Shown here in pieces: positions 19,654 through 30,114 of a DNA stretch of 64,000 bases. The position numbers and the translations under genes are program-made. Source of the stretch: Prochlorococcus sp. AG-347-K17 (GTDB taxonomy: Bacteria > Cyanobacteriota > Cyanobacteriia > PCC-6307 > Cyanobiaceae); the NCBI GenBank assembly GCA_003281385.1, contig QCCE01000002.1, positions 124,001 to 188,000 on the forward strand, written 5' to 3'. The first letter of the stretch is position 1. Each line of letters begins with the position of its first letter. The notes beneath the pieces were generated by a model. That model saw only the letters and a program-made list of their open reading frames with translations, made no database searches and had not been told where the DNA came from.

Positions 19654-21816
19654 TTGTCTAAATATTTACTTGAGATAGGAACAGAAGAGTTGCCCGCAAA
19701 ATTTTCTCATTCTGTTCTAGAGCAATTTAAATCTCTAATAGAATTTGAATTGGATAAAAAGTTAATCAAATTCGAACAAATAGTTGTTACCTCCACACCA
19801 AGGAGGATAGTTCTACTTCTCGAAGGTTTAGTTGATTATGCAGAAGATAAGATAATAGAAAGAAAAGGGCCTAAGGCAAACTTAGCTTATTTAAATGGAT
19901 TTCCTACTAATGCAGCTTTAGGATTTGCTAATAGCTTAGATATAGATGTAGGTGAGCTAAAAATAAAAAACACGGAAAAGGGTGATTTTGTATTTGGAAA
20001 GAAAATTGAGAAAGGACTATCAACAAAAATTTCTTTGTCTTCGATTATCCCAAAATTAGTAAAGAGTCTTCAAGGTCCTCGATTTATGAAATGGGGGGGT
20101 GGGAACATAAAATTTTCAAGACCTATTAGGTGGATTGCCTCTATTTATAATGATGAAATTCTTGATTTTGAATTTGATGAATGTGATCCAAAAATCAAAA
20201 TAAGTAATAAAACAAAAAGTCATAGGTTAATCAATGAAGTTTTAGAAGTTCAGAATCCTGATGATTTTTTTGAATTATTGAAACGAAATAGAGTAATAGC
20301 TATTCGAAAAGAAAGAAAAGAAAAAATTGAAAGTTTAATAAATCAGGCATCTAAATCTTTAAATCTGAAGCCTGACCTTTCAGAAGGATTACTAAATGAA
20401 CTAACTGATTTAGTTGAATGGCCAGACTTAATTATTGGCAAATTTAGTAATGAATTTCTTGATCTTCCGGTTGAAGTTCTCTCAACAGTCATGAAAATTC
20501 ATCAGAGATACGTTCCTCTTTTATTAAAAAACGAAAGTTTTTCTAAACTAGATTTAAGCTCTGAAAAAAATATTAGTACAACTTTCTGCGTTATTTCAAA
20601 TGGTCTTGAAGAATCAAATAATAATATTGCCAAAGGTAATGAGAAAGTATTAAGGGCAAGGTTTTCAGATGCAAAGTTTTTCGTAGAAAGTGACAAAAAA
20701 GTTGCTTCAATCGAAAGAAATGAAAAGCTTAAATCTGTTACATATTTAAAAGGACTTGGAAATATATTTCAAAGGGTAGAAAGGATAGAGGAAGTTACTA
20801 AAAAAATTCTTAAATTTTTAGATGATAAGTCTTTAGAAGAAAAAAAAATAATAGAAGCAGCTAAATACTGTAAAAACGACTTATGTAGCGAAATTGTTTT
20901 CGAATTCCCTGAGCTGCAAGGAATAATGGGTGGTAAATATCTCAAATATGAAGGATTTAGTGAGGATGTTTGTTTGGCTGTCTCTGAACATTATTTACCT
21001 TCTTTTTATAAAGATGCTTTGCCCTCCACAAAATATGGTGCAATAGTTTCCATAGCAGATAAGGTCGAAACTTTAATAAGTATATTTATCTCTGGTAAAC
21101 GTCCTAGTGGATCATCTGATCCTTATGCTTTAAGAAGAAATTTGAATGGAGTTATTAAAATAATTTGGGATTATGAACTTGATTTACCTTTAGATAAATT
21201 ATTCAACGAACTTATTGACTTTTGGAAAATCGTATTTCCGAATTTAAACTTCTCAAGAGAAACAGTATTTAATGATTTAAATGAATTTTTAGTTCAAAGA
21301 ATTGTTAGTCATCTTGAAGAAATATCACTAGGTAAAGAATTAATAAAGGCCGTTTGCTCTTCTGATGAATTATCTCAAAAAAGAGTATTGAATATTGTTG
21401 ATCTTAAAAATAGAATTAACTCTATTATTAATCTTAACGAAAAGGATAATTTTGTTGAAATCCAGAAAGTAATTACTAGGGTAAGCAAATTAGCAAATAA
21501 AAGTGATATTTCAAGAGACGTTCTCTCAACAAGAGATTATGTAAACACAAAACTATTTGAAAAAGATTGTGAATTCAAAGTTTTTGAATTTATTGGAGAA
21601 TTAGAAAAACTTTTTTCAGAAGGTTATTGCAATTATTTAGAACTTCTAAATTTGTTTGAGATTAATGTAAACACTATCGAGGATTTATTTGATAATGAAA
21701 AGGGAGTCCTAATAATGTCAGAGGATTTAAAAATAAGAAATAATAGACTCAACATGTTGAGCTTAATTAGAAATTATTCTCTAAAAATTGCCGACTTTAC
21801 ACTTTTGAACCCTTAA
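19654..21816 (+). CDS. glyS: glycine-tRNA ligase beta subunit
   Basis: This 720-residue protein is the beta chain of the alpha2-beta2 glycyl-tRNA synthetase. The N-terminal LLEIGTEELPAKF (residues 5-17), the RRIV and RKGPK segments, the FMKWGGGNIKFSRPIRW block (about 145-162) and the SDPYALRR motif of the HD-like domain are diagnostic. The C-terminal anticodon-binding region is present. The start is TTG at 19654. A run of seven G (20093-20099) lies in frame. The 3' end overlaps the convergent chlP gene by 20 bases. Confidence 0.96.
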   Translation: MSKYLLEIGTEELPAKFSHSVLEQFKSLIEFELDKKLIKFEQIVVTSTPRRIVLLLEGLVDYAEDKIIERKGPKANLAYLNGFPTNAALGFANSLDIDVGELKIKNTEKGDFVFGKKIEKGLSTKISLSSIIPKLVKSLQGPRFMKWGGGNIKFSRPIRWIASIYNDEILDFEFDECDPKIKISNKTKSHRLINEVLEVQNPDDFFELLKRNRVIAIRKERKEKIESLINQASKSLNLKPDLSEGLLNELTDLVEWPDLIIGKFSNEFLDLPVEVLSTVMKIHQRYVPLLLKNESFSKLDLSSEKNISTTFCVISNGLEESNNNIAKGNEKVLRARFSDAKFFVESDKKVASIERNEKLKSVTYLKGLGNIFQRVERIEEVTKKILKFLDDKSLEEKKIIEAAKYCKNDLCSEIVFEFPELQGIMGGKYLKYEGFSEDVCLAVSEHYLPSFYKDALPSTKYGAIVSIADKVETLISIFISGKRPSGSSDPYALRRNLNGVIKIIWDYELDLPLDKLFNELIDFWKIVFPNLNFSRETVFNDLNEFLVQRIVSHLEEISLGKELIKAVCSSDELSQKRVLNIVDLKNRINSIINLNEKDNFVEIQKVITRVSKLANKSDISRDVLSTRDYVNTKLFEKDCEFKVFEFIGELEKLFSEGYCNYLELLNLFEINVNTIEDLFDNEKGVLIMSEDLKIRNNRLNMLSLIRNYSLKIADFTLLNP

Positions 21817-23137
21817 CTTTAATTCCTCCCTTTATTGAATAATTTTCTAGCATTTTTTCTACCTCTTTATTTTCCCTAACAGCACTATCAACGGGTTTAT
21901 ATTTTAGAGGCGCTAGGGCTTTCCCTCTTAAAATCGAACCAAGTGTAAGCATCGTAATTTTAAGTTGCTGTAATGGTTTCATAGAGACAACTCTTTTGTA
22001 TAAGTAACTATCAAAAGTAAGTCTTTGAACATCCATGTCATCACACATCTCAACAAAGGCTTCTCTAGCAGAATCATTTCTGTAGAAAATATTTTGAAGG
22101 ATTTCTAGTACCTTATAAGTTGTGCCATATTTTTTATCCCATTTTTTAAGATAGTTTTTTAAATCTTTTTCTGATGGAATTACTTGACCATTGTTTGATG
22201 CTTCAACAATTTCTTCAGCACACATTCTTCCGCTTTTTGCAGCAAAGTAAATACCCTCTCCAGAACTTTTTGTAACATAACCAGCTGCATCACCAACCAA
22301 TGCCATTCTCCCAACTACCCTTCTTGGCCTTGGATGCTCTGGAATAGGGTGAGCTTCTACCTTTATTACTTCACCATTAACAAGTCTTTTCTTTGCCCTA
22401 TTTCTTACACCCTCTTGAAGTCCTTTAATTAATGACTGATTCTTTTGCATGGTTCCTGTGCCCACAGCAACATGATCATATTTAGGAAATACCCACCCAT
22501 AAAAATCAGGAGAAACATCAGTTCCAACATACATTTCAGCCAGATCTTCGTAGTAACTCATTTCTTCTTTAGGCAATTTAATTCTTTCCTGAAATGCTAT
22601 AGCAACTTTGTAATCACCTGCATCCATTGCCTTTGCGACTCTGCTATTGGCTCCATCAGCTCCTATTAAAAGGTCAACAGTAAGTTCTTTTAGTTCCCCT
22701 TTTTTATCTCCATTCGTAAAATCTGAGTAGGAAAGTTTATACGGCCCTTGATTATTATCGCCAGTATCAATAGAAGTAACTAATCCATTTATTAATGTAG
22801 CACCAAGATCTGATGCTCTGTTGCGCATAAAGGCATCCATAACTTCTCTTCTACACATCCCAATAAACTCATTATCACTTTTCCCATAAACTCTATCTAG
22901 ACTTATATCTACTTCTCTATTTGATGGAGATATCATTCTCATATGCCTTACTTTTCTATCAATAATTGACTCAGGTAAATCAAATTCTTCGACCATGCAA
23001 AGTGGAATTGCTCCTCCACATGGTTTAGCATTATCTAATTTCCTCTCGAAGAGCCATGTTTTTATTCCAGCTTTAGCAAGTATTTCTGCCGCACATGAAC
23101 CACTTGGACCTCCACCAATAACAGCTACCCTCAACAT
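21797..23137 (-). CDS. chlP: geranylgeranyl reductase
   Basis: This 446-residue flavoprotein reduces geranylgeranyl groups to phytyl for chlorophyll and tocopherol synthesis. The FAD-binding GGGPSGSCAAE motif lies at residues 8-18, and the GDAAGYVTKSSGEGIYFAAKSG block (about 285-306) is the second FAD motif. The CGGAIP segment near residue 40 is typical of the plant and cyanobacterial enzyme. The ATG start fits the fold directly. The protein is at the thylakoid surface. The 3' end overlaps glyS by 20 bases. Confidence 0.95.
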   Translation of the reverse strand: MLRVAVIGGGPSGSCAAEILAKAGIKTWLFERKLDNAKPCGGAIPLCMVEEFDLPESIIDRKVRHMRMISPSNREVDISLDRVYGKSDNEFIGMCRREVMDAFMRNRASDLGATLINGLVTSIDTGDNNQGPYKLSYSDFTNGDKKGELKELTVDLLIGADGANSRVAKAMDAGDYKVAIAFQERIKLPKEEMSYYEDLAEMYVGTDVSPDFYGWVFPKYDHVAVGTGTMQKNQSLIKGLQEGVRNRAKKRLVNGEVIKVEAHPIPEHPRPRRVVGRMALVGDAAGYVTKSSGEGIYFAAKSGRMCAEEIVEASNNGQVIPSEKDLKNYLKKWDKKYGTTYKVLEILQNIFYRNDSAREAFVEMCDDMDVQRLTFDSYLYKRVVSMKPLQQLKITMLTLGSILRGKALAPLKYKPVDSAVRENKEVEKMLENYSIKGGIKVKGSKV

Positions 23138-23249
23138 ATGAAAAAAAATTATACTGTATATAAAAACTACATCTTTTTTGCTTATAAAAGTGCATTTCTT
23201 AAAATAATAGTTAATATCGAAATATCTTTTCCAAATTCACTTCTAAATA

Positions 23250-23963
23250 TTGGAACTAAACAAAGATATCGATCAATTTGATATACCACTTGCCAAAAGA
23301 ACTTACCTAAATAATCCAAATTCAACATTATTAAAAAAACTGTTGATATTTTTCCCATTTCTTTTTCTTATCATTTCTGTTGCTGCATTGCGATTAATTA
23401 AAAATATAGAAATAGGATCTCTTGATAATCTCAATTTTCAGGCTCAGATAAATCACGACCATAGAATTTTAGGTCATTTACCCTATGCGGAAATTTCTAA
23501 AGAGAAACTAGTTTTAATTGAGCCTAATATTGAAGTTCATATGGATATGCGCAATTCTCTACTAAAGATGAGAGAAGAAGCCAAAAAGGATGGGATATAT
23601 TTAGTCTTCTTGAGTGGTTATAGATCAATAAATTTGCAAAATGATATCTTTTATTCTTTAAAATCTATTAGAAACCAAGAGGCGGCAGAAAGAGCTAGAG
23701 TTTCAGCCCCTCCAGGGTATTCCGAACATAGTACAGGTTTCGCTATCGATATTGGTGATGCTACTCAAAGAGAGACAGACTTTGAAACTGACTTCGAAAA
23801 TACTGACGCCTTTAGATGGTTAATAAAAAATGCAGCTAAGTTTCACTTTAAGTTATCGTTCAACAAAGATAATAAATATATAGATTACGAACCATGGCAT
23901 TGGAGATATGAGGGGTCAATTGAAGCATTAAAAGTTTTTGAAAGCTCAAATAGAAAATTATAA
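23250..23963 (+). CDS. D-alanyl-D-alanine carboxypeptidase, VanY-like (M15B)
   Basis: This 237-residue protein has a membrane anchor (about residues 31-48) and an extracytoplasmic peptidase domain. The catalytic and zinc motifs are SGYRS (conserved Arg), SEHSTGFAIDIGD (His and Asp ligands, about 152-164) and EPWHWRYEG (catalytic Glu and zinc His, about 214-222). VanY-type enzymes trim the terminal D-Ala from muropeptides. The start is TTG at 23250; no ATG lies upstream in frame. The gene stands alone, divergent from chlP. Confidence 0.88.
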   Translation: MELNKDIDQFDIPLAKRTYLNNPNSTLLKKLLIFFPFLFLIISVAALRLIKNIEIGSLDNLNFQAQINHDHRILGHLPYAEISKEKLVLIEPNIEVHMDMRNSLLKMREEAKKDGIYLVFLSGYRSINLQNDIFYSLKSIRNQEAAERARVSAPPGYSEHSTGFAIDIGDATQRETDFETDFENTDAFRWLIKNAAKFHFKLSFNKDNKYIDYEPWHWRYEGSIEALKVFESSNRKL

Positions 23964-24091
23964 ATTTAATTGATTAATTTAATTATTCAATAAGTTATTT
24001 TTTTCAAAGTCTTAAAGAGAAAATTCTCATAATAAGCATACTTTGAGTTAGCCTTAATAAAGTTAATCTAATATTTATATAAATTCTATAA

Positions 24092-25888
24092 ATGTCATCT
24101 TCGATAAAAGAAATTAGAAATGTTGCAATTATTGCTCACGTAGATCATGGTAAGACAACTCTTGTAGATGCATTGTTATCTCAATCAGGAATATTTAGAG
24201 ACAATGAAGTTATCCCTACATGTGTAATGGATTCAAATGATCTTGAAAGAGAAAGGGGGATAACAATTCTCTCGAAAAATACTGCAGTTAACTACAAAGA
24301 TACAAGAATTAATATTATAGATACACCTGGACATGCTGATTTTGGAGGAGAAGTTGAAAGGGTTTTGGGAATGGTTGATGGTTGTCTGCTTATAGTTGAT
24401 GCAAATGAGGGACCTATGCCTCAAACAAGATTTGTTTTAAAAAAAGCATTAGAAAAAGGACTTAGGCCTATAGTATTTGTAAATAAAATTGATAGACCAC
24501 GAGTAGTACCAGAAATAGCAATTGATAAGGTCCTTGATTTGTTTTTGGAGTTAGGTGCTGATGATGATCAATGTGATTTCCCTTATCTTTTTGGGAGTGG
24601 CTTATCTGGTTTCGCAAAAGAAGAAATGGAATCTAATAGCGACAATATGATGCCTCTTTTTGAAGCTATTATTAGACACGTTCCTCCTCCAGTAGGCGAT
24701 TCTAATAAGCCTCTTCAGCTACAAATAACTACTTTGGACTATTCTGATTTCTTAGGCAGAATAGTAATTGGGAAGATCCACAATGGAACAATAAAAAATG
24801 GCCAACAGGCTAGTTTAATTAAAGAAAACGGAAAAACTATTAAAGGTAAGGTTAGTAAGCTTTTAGGATTTGAAGGATTACAAAGAATTGATATAAATGA
24901 AGCATTTGCAGGTGATATTGTTGCTGTTTCAGGTTTCGATGACGTCAATATTGGTGAGACCATAGCATGCCCCGATTCTCCTCATCCTCTTCCATTAATC
25001 AAAGTTGATGAACCCACCTTAAATATGACATTTGTTGTCAATGATTCACCATTCGCGGGTAAGGAGGGGAAATTTGTTACTAGTAGACAATTAAAAAATA
25101 GATTGGAAAGGGAACTTTTAACAAATGTTGCCCTAAGAGTAGAAGAAACTGATTCTCCTGACAGGTTCTCAGTTTCAGGAAGAGGAGAATTACATCTAGG
25201 GATATTGATTGAAACTATGAGAAGAGAGGGTTTTGAGTTTCAAATCTCACAACCTCAAGTAATTTTCAGAGAAATTGATAATGTTGAATGTGAGCCTATA
25301 GAGACTTTGGTTTTAGATGTACCTGAAGTATCTGTTGGTTCTTGCATCGAAAAACTTGGATCTAGAAAAGCAGAGATGAAAAACATGCAGACAAGTTCAG
25401 ATGGTAGAACTCAATTAGAATTTCTAGTACCATCAAGAGGATTAATTGGATTTCGCGGGGAGTTTGTAAGGATAACAAGAGGTGAAGGTATCATGAGCCA
25501 TTCTTTTTATGAATATAAACCTAAAACAGGCGACTTTGAAACTAGAAGGAATGGCGTTCTTATAGCTTTTGAGGAAGGTGTAGCCACATTTTATGCTTTA
25601 AAGAATGCTGAAGATAGGGGAGTATATTTCATTAAACCTGGAGTTAAAGTTTATAAAGGAATGATAATTGGTGAGAATAATCGACCTCAAGATCTTGAGT
25701 TGAATATATGTAAAACTAAGCAGTTGACTAATATGAGATCCGCAGGGGCAGAAGAACTTGATACTTTGCAGTCACCTGTGGATATTACCCTTGAGAGAGC
25801 ACTCGAATATATTGGTTCAGATGAAATGCTAGAGGTAACACCGGATTCAATAAGAATGAGAAAAATAAATAAAAAGAAAAAAAATTAG
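24092..25888 (+). CDS. typA: translational GTPase TypA/BipA
   Basis: This 598-residue protein is a ribosome-associated GTPase. G1 is AHVDHGKT (residues 15-22), G2 RGITI, G3 [11 protein letters not shown] and G4 NKIDRP. The domain order is G domain, EF-Tu-like domain II, and two EF-G-like domains, with the C-terminal domain unique to BipA. It affects large-subunit assembly and stress or cold growth in other bacteria. The ATG start gives the standard N-terminus. It is followed after 11 bases by a DUF309 gene. Confidence 0.96.
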   Translation: MSSSIKEIRNVAIIAHVDHGKTTLVDALLSQSGIFRDNEVIPTCVMDSNDLERERGITILSKNTAVNYKDTRINIIDTPGHADFGGEVERVLGMVDGCLLIVDANEGPMPQTRFVLKKALEKGLRPIVFVNKIDRPRVVPEIAIDKVLDLFLELGADDDQCDFPYLFGSGLSGFAKEEMESNSDNMMPLFEAIIRHVPPPVGDSNKPLQLQITTLDYSDFLGRIVIGKIHNGTIKNGQQASLIKENGKTIKGKVSKLLGFEGLQRIDINEAFAGDIVAVSGFDDVNIGETIACPDSPHPLPLIKVDEPTLNMTFVVNDSPFAGKEGKFVTSRQLKNRLERELLTNVALRVEETDSPDRFSVSGRGELHLGILIETMRREGFEFQISQPQVIFREIDNVECEPIETLVLDVPEVSVGSCIEKLGSRKAEMKNMQTSSDGRTQLEFLVPSRGLIGFRGEFVRITRGEGIMSHSFYEYKPKTGDFETRRNGVLIAFEEGVATFYALKNAEDRGVYFIKPGVKVYKGMIIGENNRPQDLELNICKTKQLTNMRSAGAEELDTLQSPVDITLERALEYIGSDEMLEVTPDSIRMRKINKKKKN

Positions 25889-25899
25889 TAATTGCTTTA

Positions 25900-26268
25900 A
25901 TGAAAGAAGAAAGTGCAAAAAGTTTTCAAGATTCCCTTTTTACAGCTTTAAATCTTTTTAACAATCATGAATGGTACGAGGCTCATGATGCTTTTGAAGA
26001 AATATGGAATTCCGTAGATGGTGACGAAAGACAAGTTATCCAAGGAATTTTACAAGTATCTGTTTCTCAGTTTCACTTAAGTAAAGGTAATTTAAATGGA
26101 GCTACTATTTTGCTTGGAGAGGGTTTAGGCAGAATAAAAACTAGAACCAAGATTGATTTAGGGATTGATCTTGAATCCTTCTGCCAATGTTTGGAAGATT
26201 TATTGAGGAAATTACAATATAGAGAACTTTTAAACGAGAACGATAAGCCTTTTTTGAAACCTCTTTGA
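25900..26268 (+). CDS. DUF309 family protein
   Basis: This 122-residue protein matches DUF309: ALNLFNNHEWYEAHDAFEEIWNS (about residues 15-37) with the signature E-x2-HD-x2-EE-x-W, then VIQGILQVSVSQFHLSKGN. It is all-helical and cytosolic. The conserved His and Glu residues suggest a metal site or an enzymatic role, but the family has no established function. It lies 11 bases behind typA, so it is probably co-expressed. Confidence 0.85.
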   Translation: MKEESAKSFQDSLFTALNLFNNHEWYEAHDAFEEIWNSVDGDERQVIQGILQVSVSQFHLSKGNLNGATILLGEGLGRIKTRTKIDLGIDLESFCQCLEDLLRKLQYRELLNENDKPFLKPL

Positions 26269-26355
26269 TGAATAAAACTTTATCTTCAATTAAATTATTA
26301 TTATGTATTTAATTTTTTTTCAAGAAAGTAAGAAAACTAATCGATCTCAAGGAAA

Positions 26356-27084
26356 ATGAACCTAAATATTCATAATGTATCCCTATCAATTAAAGGAAGA
26401 TTAATTGTAAATGATGTTTCCATAACTGTTAATCCAGGGGAAGTTGTAGGTTTGATGGGACCTAATGGTGCTGGGAAAACTACAACTTTTAATCTTGCAG
26501 TTGGGAATATAAAACCAGACAAAGGTGAAATTTTAATGAATGGGAAAAATATAACCGATCTTCCTCTCCCAATTAGATCAAGACTTGGGTTAGGCTATTT
26601 AACTCAAGAAGCGAGTATATTTAGAGACCTCACAGTTAAAGATAATATAGATTTGGCTTTACAAAATTCATCATATAGTAGAGCAGCCATAAGAAATAGA
26701 AGAGAACAATTAATTAATGAATTTAATTTGAATAACTTTGTAGATAATTATGGTTATCAACTTTCAGGAGGAGAGAGGAGGAGGTGTGAAATTGCAAGGG
26801 CTCTCACTGTAGGCAGAAAAGGACCTAAATATTTGTTATTAGACGAACCTTTTGCTGGGATAGATCCTCTAGCTGTTAATGATCTAAAGAAACTAATTCT
26901 AAAATTAAGTAGTGATGGGGTGGGGATTCTCATTACAGACCATAATGTGAGGGAAACCCTTCTAATTACCAACAAATCATATGTATTAAGTGAAGGAAAA
27001 ATTTTAGCTAACGGTTCATCAAGTGAATTGGCTGATAATCCAATAGTCAAGAAGTATTATTTAGGAGATAATTTCAAACTTTGA
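26356..27084 (+). CDS. lptB: LPS export ABC transporter ATP-binding protein
   Basis: This 242-residue ATPase has Walker A GPNGAGKT (35-42), the signature LSGGERRR (about 136-143), Walker B YLLLDEPFAGIDP and the switch His in ITDHNVRETL. The GYLTQEASIFRDLTVKDNI block and the LADNPIVKKYYLG tail are characteristic of LptB. It powers movement of lipopolysaccharide from the inner membrane with LptFG, which are not in this window. lpxD elsewhere in the window shows that the lipid A pathway is present. Confidence 0.94.
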   Translation: MNLNIHNVSLSIKGRLIVNDVSITVNPGEVVGLMGPNGAGKTTTFNLAVGNIKPDKGEILMNGKNITDLPLPIRSRLGLGYLTQEASIFRDLTVKDNIDLALQNSSYSRAAIRNRREQLINEFNLNNFVDNYGYQLSGGERRRCEIARALTVGRKGPKYLLLDEPFAGIDPLAVNDLKKLILKLSSDGVGILITDHNVRETLLITNKSYVLSEGKILANGSSSELADNPIVKKYYLGDNFKL

Positions 27085-27197
27085 AATGCTTTTTTAAAAT
27101 AAATTAAAACTTTATTATTAAATATTTACTCATATGAGAATGATTTTAATTATTATTTGATTGTCATTAGATATTAAAACTTGAGAAATTTCTAGAA

Positions 27198-28127
27198 ATG
27201 ATACTAGATAATTTTTTTAAAAATTTAATATATGAACCGGTTTCAGTTTTAGGTCTTTTAGTTTTTTATTTTTTATTAATTAACTTGCCAATATCTTTGG
27301 GTGCAGTTTTTAAAAAAAAGTCTTCTGCTGCTGTAAGACTTATTACGATTCTAGTGAACTTATTAATAACATTACAATTACTTTTTAGGTGGTCAATTTC
27401 TGGGCACTTTCCTATTAGCAATTTGTATGAATCTCTTTATTTCCTTACTTGGGGTATCACATTAGCTCAACTATTGGTTGAAAGAGAATACCAAGCTCCA
27501 ATAATTCCCTCAATTGCTATTCCTATTGAGTTACTGACTGTGGCTTTTGCTTGTTTTGTTTTACCTGAGGAATTGAAATTATCATCCAATTTAGTTCCAG
27601 CTTTAAGGTCTAGTTGGTTAGTAATGCATGTTAGCGTTGTAATGCTTAGTTATGCAGCATTAATAATAGGTTCTTTACTTTCAATGTCCGTTTTGTTTAT
27701 CAATAAAAATAAGCCACTTCAAATCAGAAGTAGTTCTACAGGTATAGGAGGATTTAAACTTTCAAATAGCTATCTCGCAAATGATTTAGTTCAACCTGTT
27801 GAATTTTCTCATTCAGAAGAATTAGATACTTTAAGTTATCGTTCTATATTGGTAGGTTTTGTTCTTTTGACTCTCGGTTTAATTTCAGGTGCAGTTTGGG
27901 CTAATGAGGCCTGGGGCACGTGGTGGAGTTGGGATCCAAAAGAAACATGGGCATTTATTTCATGGTTGTTTTATGCCGCTTATCTGCACATGAGAATAAG
28001 CAAGGGATGGCAAGGACGCAAACCAGCATTATTAGCATCTACAGGCTTTTTAGTTGTTTTAGTATGTTATTTAGGAGTTAATTTTTTAGGAATAGGTTTG
28101 CATAGTTATGGATGGATATTTGGGTGA
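27198..28127 (+). CDS. ccsA: cytochrome c biogenesis protein CcsA (heme handling)
   Basis: This 309-residue protein has about eight membrane helices and the tryptophan-rich WWD motif GTWWSWDPKETWAF (about residues 239-252). Conserved His residues flank it (the HVS His near 145 and HSYG near the C-terminus). CcsA with Ccs1 forms the system II machinery that attaches heme to c-type cytochromes such as cytochrome f on the lumenal side. Databases often label this cyanobacterial protein CcsB. The ATG start precedes the first helix by about 15 residues. Confidence 0.93.
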   Translation: MILDNFFKNLIYEPVSVLGLLVFYFLLINLPISLGAVFKKKSSAAVRLITILVNLLITLQLLFRWSISGHFPISNLYESLYFLTWGITLAQLLVEREYQAPIIPSIAIPIELLTVAFACFVLPEELKLSSNLVPALRSSWLVMHVSVVMLSYAALIIGSLLSMSVLFINKNKPLQIRSSSTGIGGFKLSNSYLANDLVQPVEFSHSEELDTLSYRSILVGFVLLTLGLISGAVWANEAWGTWWSWDPKETWAFISWLFYAAYLHMRISKGWQGRKPALLASTGFLVVLVCYLGVNFLGIGLHSYGWIFG

Positions 28128-28148
28128 TTTCCTGATCAACCAGAATAT

Positions 28149-28907
28149 TTATTGAGGTTCAGAAAGAACATTCCCTTTTTGTGCTTCTTGTGCAACTTTT
28201 CTCAAGTCATCACATCCTTCTTTTAATGTTGGGTAAGCAAACATTCCGCTACCCGCAATAAAACAATTAGCGCCAGCATCGGCACATTGTGAAATAGTCC
28301 AATTTGCTTTTATCCCCCCATCAACTTCAATATCGACATCTAAGTTTTTTTCGATAATAAAGTTTCTTATTTCTCTTATTTTATTAAGCATTGTTGGTAT
28401 ATAAGCTTGTCCTCCAAAGCCTGGATTAACTGTCATAACCAAAACATGATCAACCATATCCATTATGTTTTTAATCATTTCAAAAGGAGTATGGGGGTTC
28501 AATGCAACAGAAGGAGATCCTCCTAAATCTCTTATCCTTCCAAGAACTCTATGCAAATGAATATTTGCTTCGGCATGAGCTATGACTATTCCTGGTTCAC
28601 CATTTGCCCCTTTTGTAGCGTTTACATAAGATTCAAGCATTGTTTCACAGTTGTACTGGCTTACCATTAATTGAGTTTCAAAAGGGACATTGCAATATTT
28701 CCTGCATGCAGCAATCATTTCAGGACCAAATGTAAGATTTGGTACAAAATTTCCATCCATTACATCAAATTGAATTCTATCTACCCCAGCTTCCTCGAGC
28801 TCTCTCACACATGCTCCCATATTTGCCCAATCTGCTGGCAAAACTGAAGGAATTATTTGAATTGGTCTATTTGCACCAGTTAAATTTGCTTGATTTGACT
28901 CAGTCAT
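28149..28907 (-). CDS. rpe: ribulose-phosphate 3-epimerase
   Basis: This 252-residue TIM-barrel enzyme interconverts ribulose 5-phosphate and xylulose 5-phosphate for the Calvin and pentose phosphate pathways. QFDVMDGNFVPN supplies the metal-binding Asp, MVSQYN replaces the usual HLMV region, MTVNPGFGGQ is the phosphate loop and DIEVDGGI carries the catalytic Asp. The N-terminus has a Thr/Asn-rich extension before IIPSVLPADW. It is divergent from glpX, with 187 bases between them. Confidence 0.96.
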   Translation of the reverse strand: MTESNQANLTGANRPIQIIPSVLPADWANMGACVRELEEAGVDRIQFDVMDGNFVPNLTFGPEMIAACRKYCNVPFETQLMVSQYNCETMLESYVNATKGANGEPGIVIAHAEANIHLHRVLGRIRDLGGSPSVALNPHTPFEMIKNIMDMVDHVLVMTVNPGFGGQAYIPTMLNKIREIRNFIIEKNLDVDIEVDGGIKANWTISQCADAGANCFIAGSGMFAYPTLKEGCDDLRKVAQEAQKGNVLSEPQ

Positions 28908-29094
28908 TTAATTTTTAAAATATTTAATAAAGATACTATATTTAGTTATTTATTCCTAATTTCAAGTCACGGCCTGATAAAGTAACACCTGTAAAGAGTT
29001 AAAAAAAGCTTACTAGCATAATAATTCTCATAAAAAATTGCATTTTATATGAGATCATACTCAAAACCTTTTAGAAAATCCCCAAAATTTAATT

Positions 29095-30096
29095 GTGAAT
29101 CAAACTTTAATTCAAGAAATTCTCGAAGTTGTCGAGCAAGCAGCTATTGCCTCAGCAAAACTAACAGGACTTGGTCAAAAAGATGAAGCTGATGCTGCAG
29201 CTGTCGAAGCAATGAGATTGCGAATGGGCAAAATTGAAATGAAAGGGAAAATTGTTATTGGAGAAGGTGAAAGAGATGAAGCACCCATGCTTTATATAGG
29301 TGAAGAGGTTGGTAGTGGAAGTGGCCCAGGGGTTGACTTTGCAGTAGATCCTTGTGAAGGAACTAATCTTTGTGCGAATAATCAAAGAGGTTCTATGGCG
29401 GTTTTAGCTGCCTCTGATACGGGTGGTCTTTTCAATGCTCCTGATTTTTACATGAACAAATTAGCAGCGCCTCCTGCGGCCAAAGGTAAAGTTGATATTA
29501 GAAATTCAGCTACTGAAAACTTGAAGATACTAAGTGATTGCTTGGGCCTTTCTATTAATGAACTTACTGTAGTTGTAATGGATAGAACAAGACATAAAGA
29601 TTTAATTAAAGAGATTCGAGGATGCGGTGCAAAAGTACAACCAATTTCTGATGGTGATGTTCAAGCTGCAATTGCATGCGGTTTTGCAGGAACTGGAACA
29701 CATTGCTTGATGGGTATAGGTGCAGCTCCAGAGGGTGTTATTTCAGCTGCTGCAATGAGAGCTCTCGGCGGACACTTTCAAGGACAACTAGTTTATGATC
29801 CGGCAATCGCTCAAACTTCTGAATGGGCTGATTACACAAAAGAAGGAAATATAAAACGTCTTAATGAAATGGGCATAATAGATATAGATAAAATCTATGA
29901 AGCAAATGAATTGGCATCGGGAGAAAATGTTGTTTTCGCTGGAAGTGGAATAACAGATGGATTATTATTTGACGGAGTTAAATTTGAAAGGGATTGTGTT
30001 AGAACAAGTAGTCTAGTTATTAGTACATTAGATAGTACTGCAAGGTTCACAAATACTGTCCATATAAAAGATGGTGCTAAGAGTATCAGCCTTTAA
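29095..30096 (+). CDS. glpX: class II fructose-1,6-/sedoheptulose-1,7-bisphosphatase
   Basis: This 333-residue protein is the GlpX-type dual phosphatase that serves both bisphosphatase steps of the Calvin cycle in cyanobacteria. The [18 protein letters not shown] (about residues 61-78) and VDPCEGTNL blocks are metal-binding motifs. The GTG start at 29095 gives the usual N-terminus. The divergent gene rpe and the downstream glgC, gnd and pgl make this a carbon-metabolism block. A hairpin (29026-29054) lies in the upstream region. Confidence 0.97.
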   Translation: MNQTLIQEILEVVEQAAIASAKLTGLGQKDEADAAAVEAMRLRMGKIEMKGKIVIGEGERDEAPMLYIGEEVGSGSGPGVDFAVDPCEGTNLCANNQRGSMAVLAASDTGGLFNAPDFYMNKLAAPPAAKGKVDIRNSATENLKILSDCLGLSINELTVVVMDRTRHKDLIKEIRGCGAKVQPISDGDVQAAIACGFAGTGTHCLMGIGAAPEGVISAAAMRALGGHFQGQLVYDPAIAQTSEWADYTKEGNIKRLNEMGIIDIDKIYEANELASGENVVFAGSGITDGLLFDGVKFERDCVRTSSLVISTLDSTARFTNTVHIKDGAKSISL

Positions 30097-30114
30097 AAAT
30101 TCACTTTTGATTTT

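Noticed and set aside
27136..27154. Fur-box-like sequence upstream of ccsA (14 of 19 matches)
   Set aside because: It lacks the intact TCATTATC arm, and such AT-rich partial matches are expected in this genome. There is no functional reason to link ccsA to Fur.
28908..29094. Search for a tRNA or other structured RNA in this and the other larger gaps
   Set aside because: No cloverleaf, TTCGA-type arm or CCA-adjacent acceptor pairing was seen in any intergenic gap, so no tRNA gene is called in the window.
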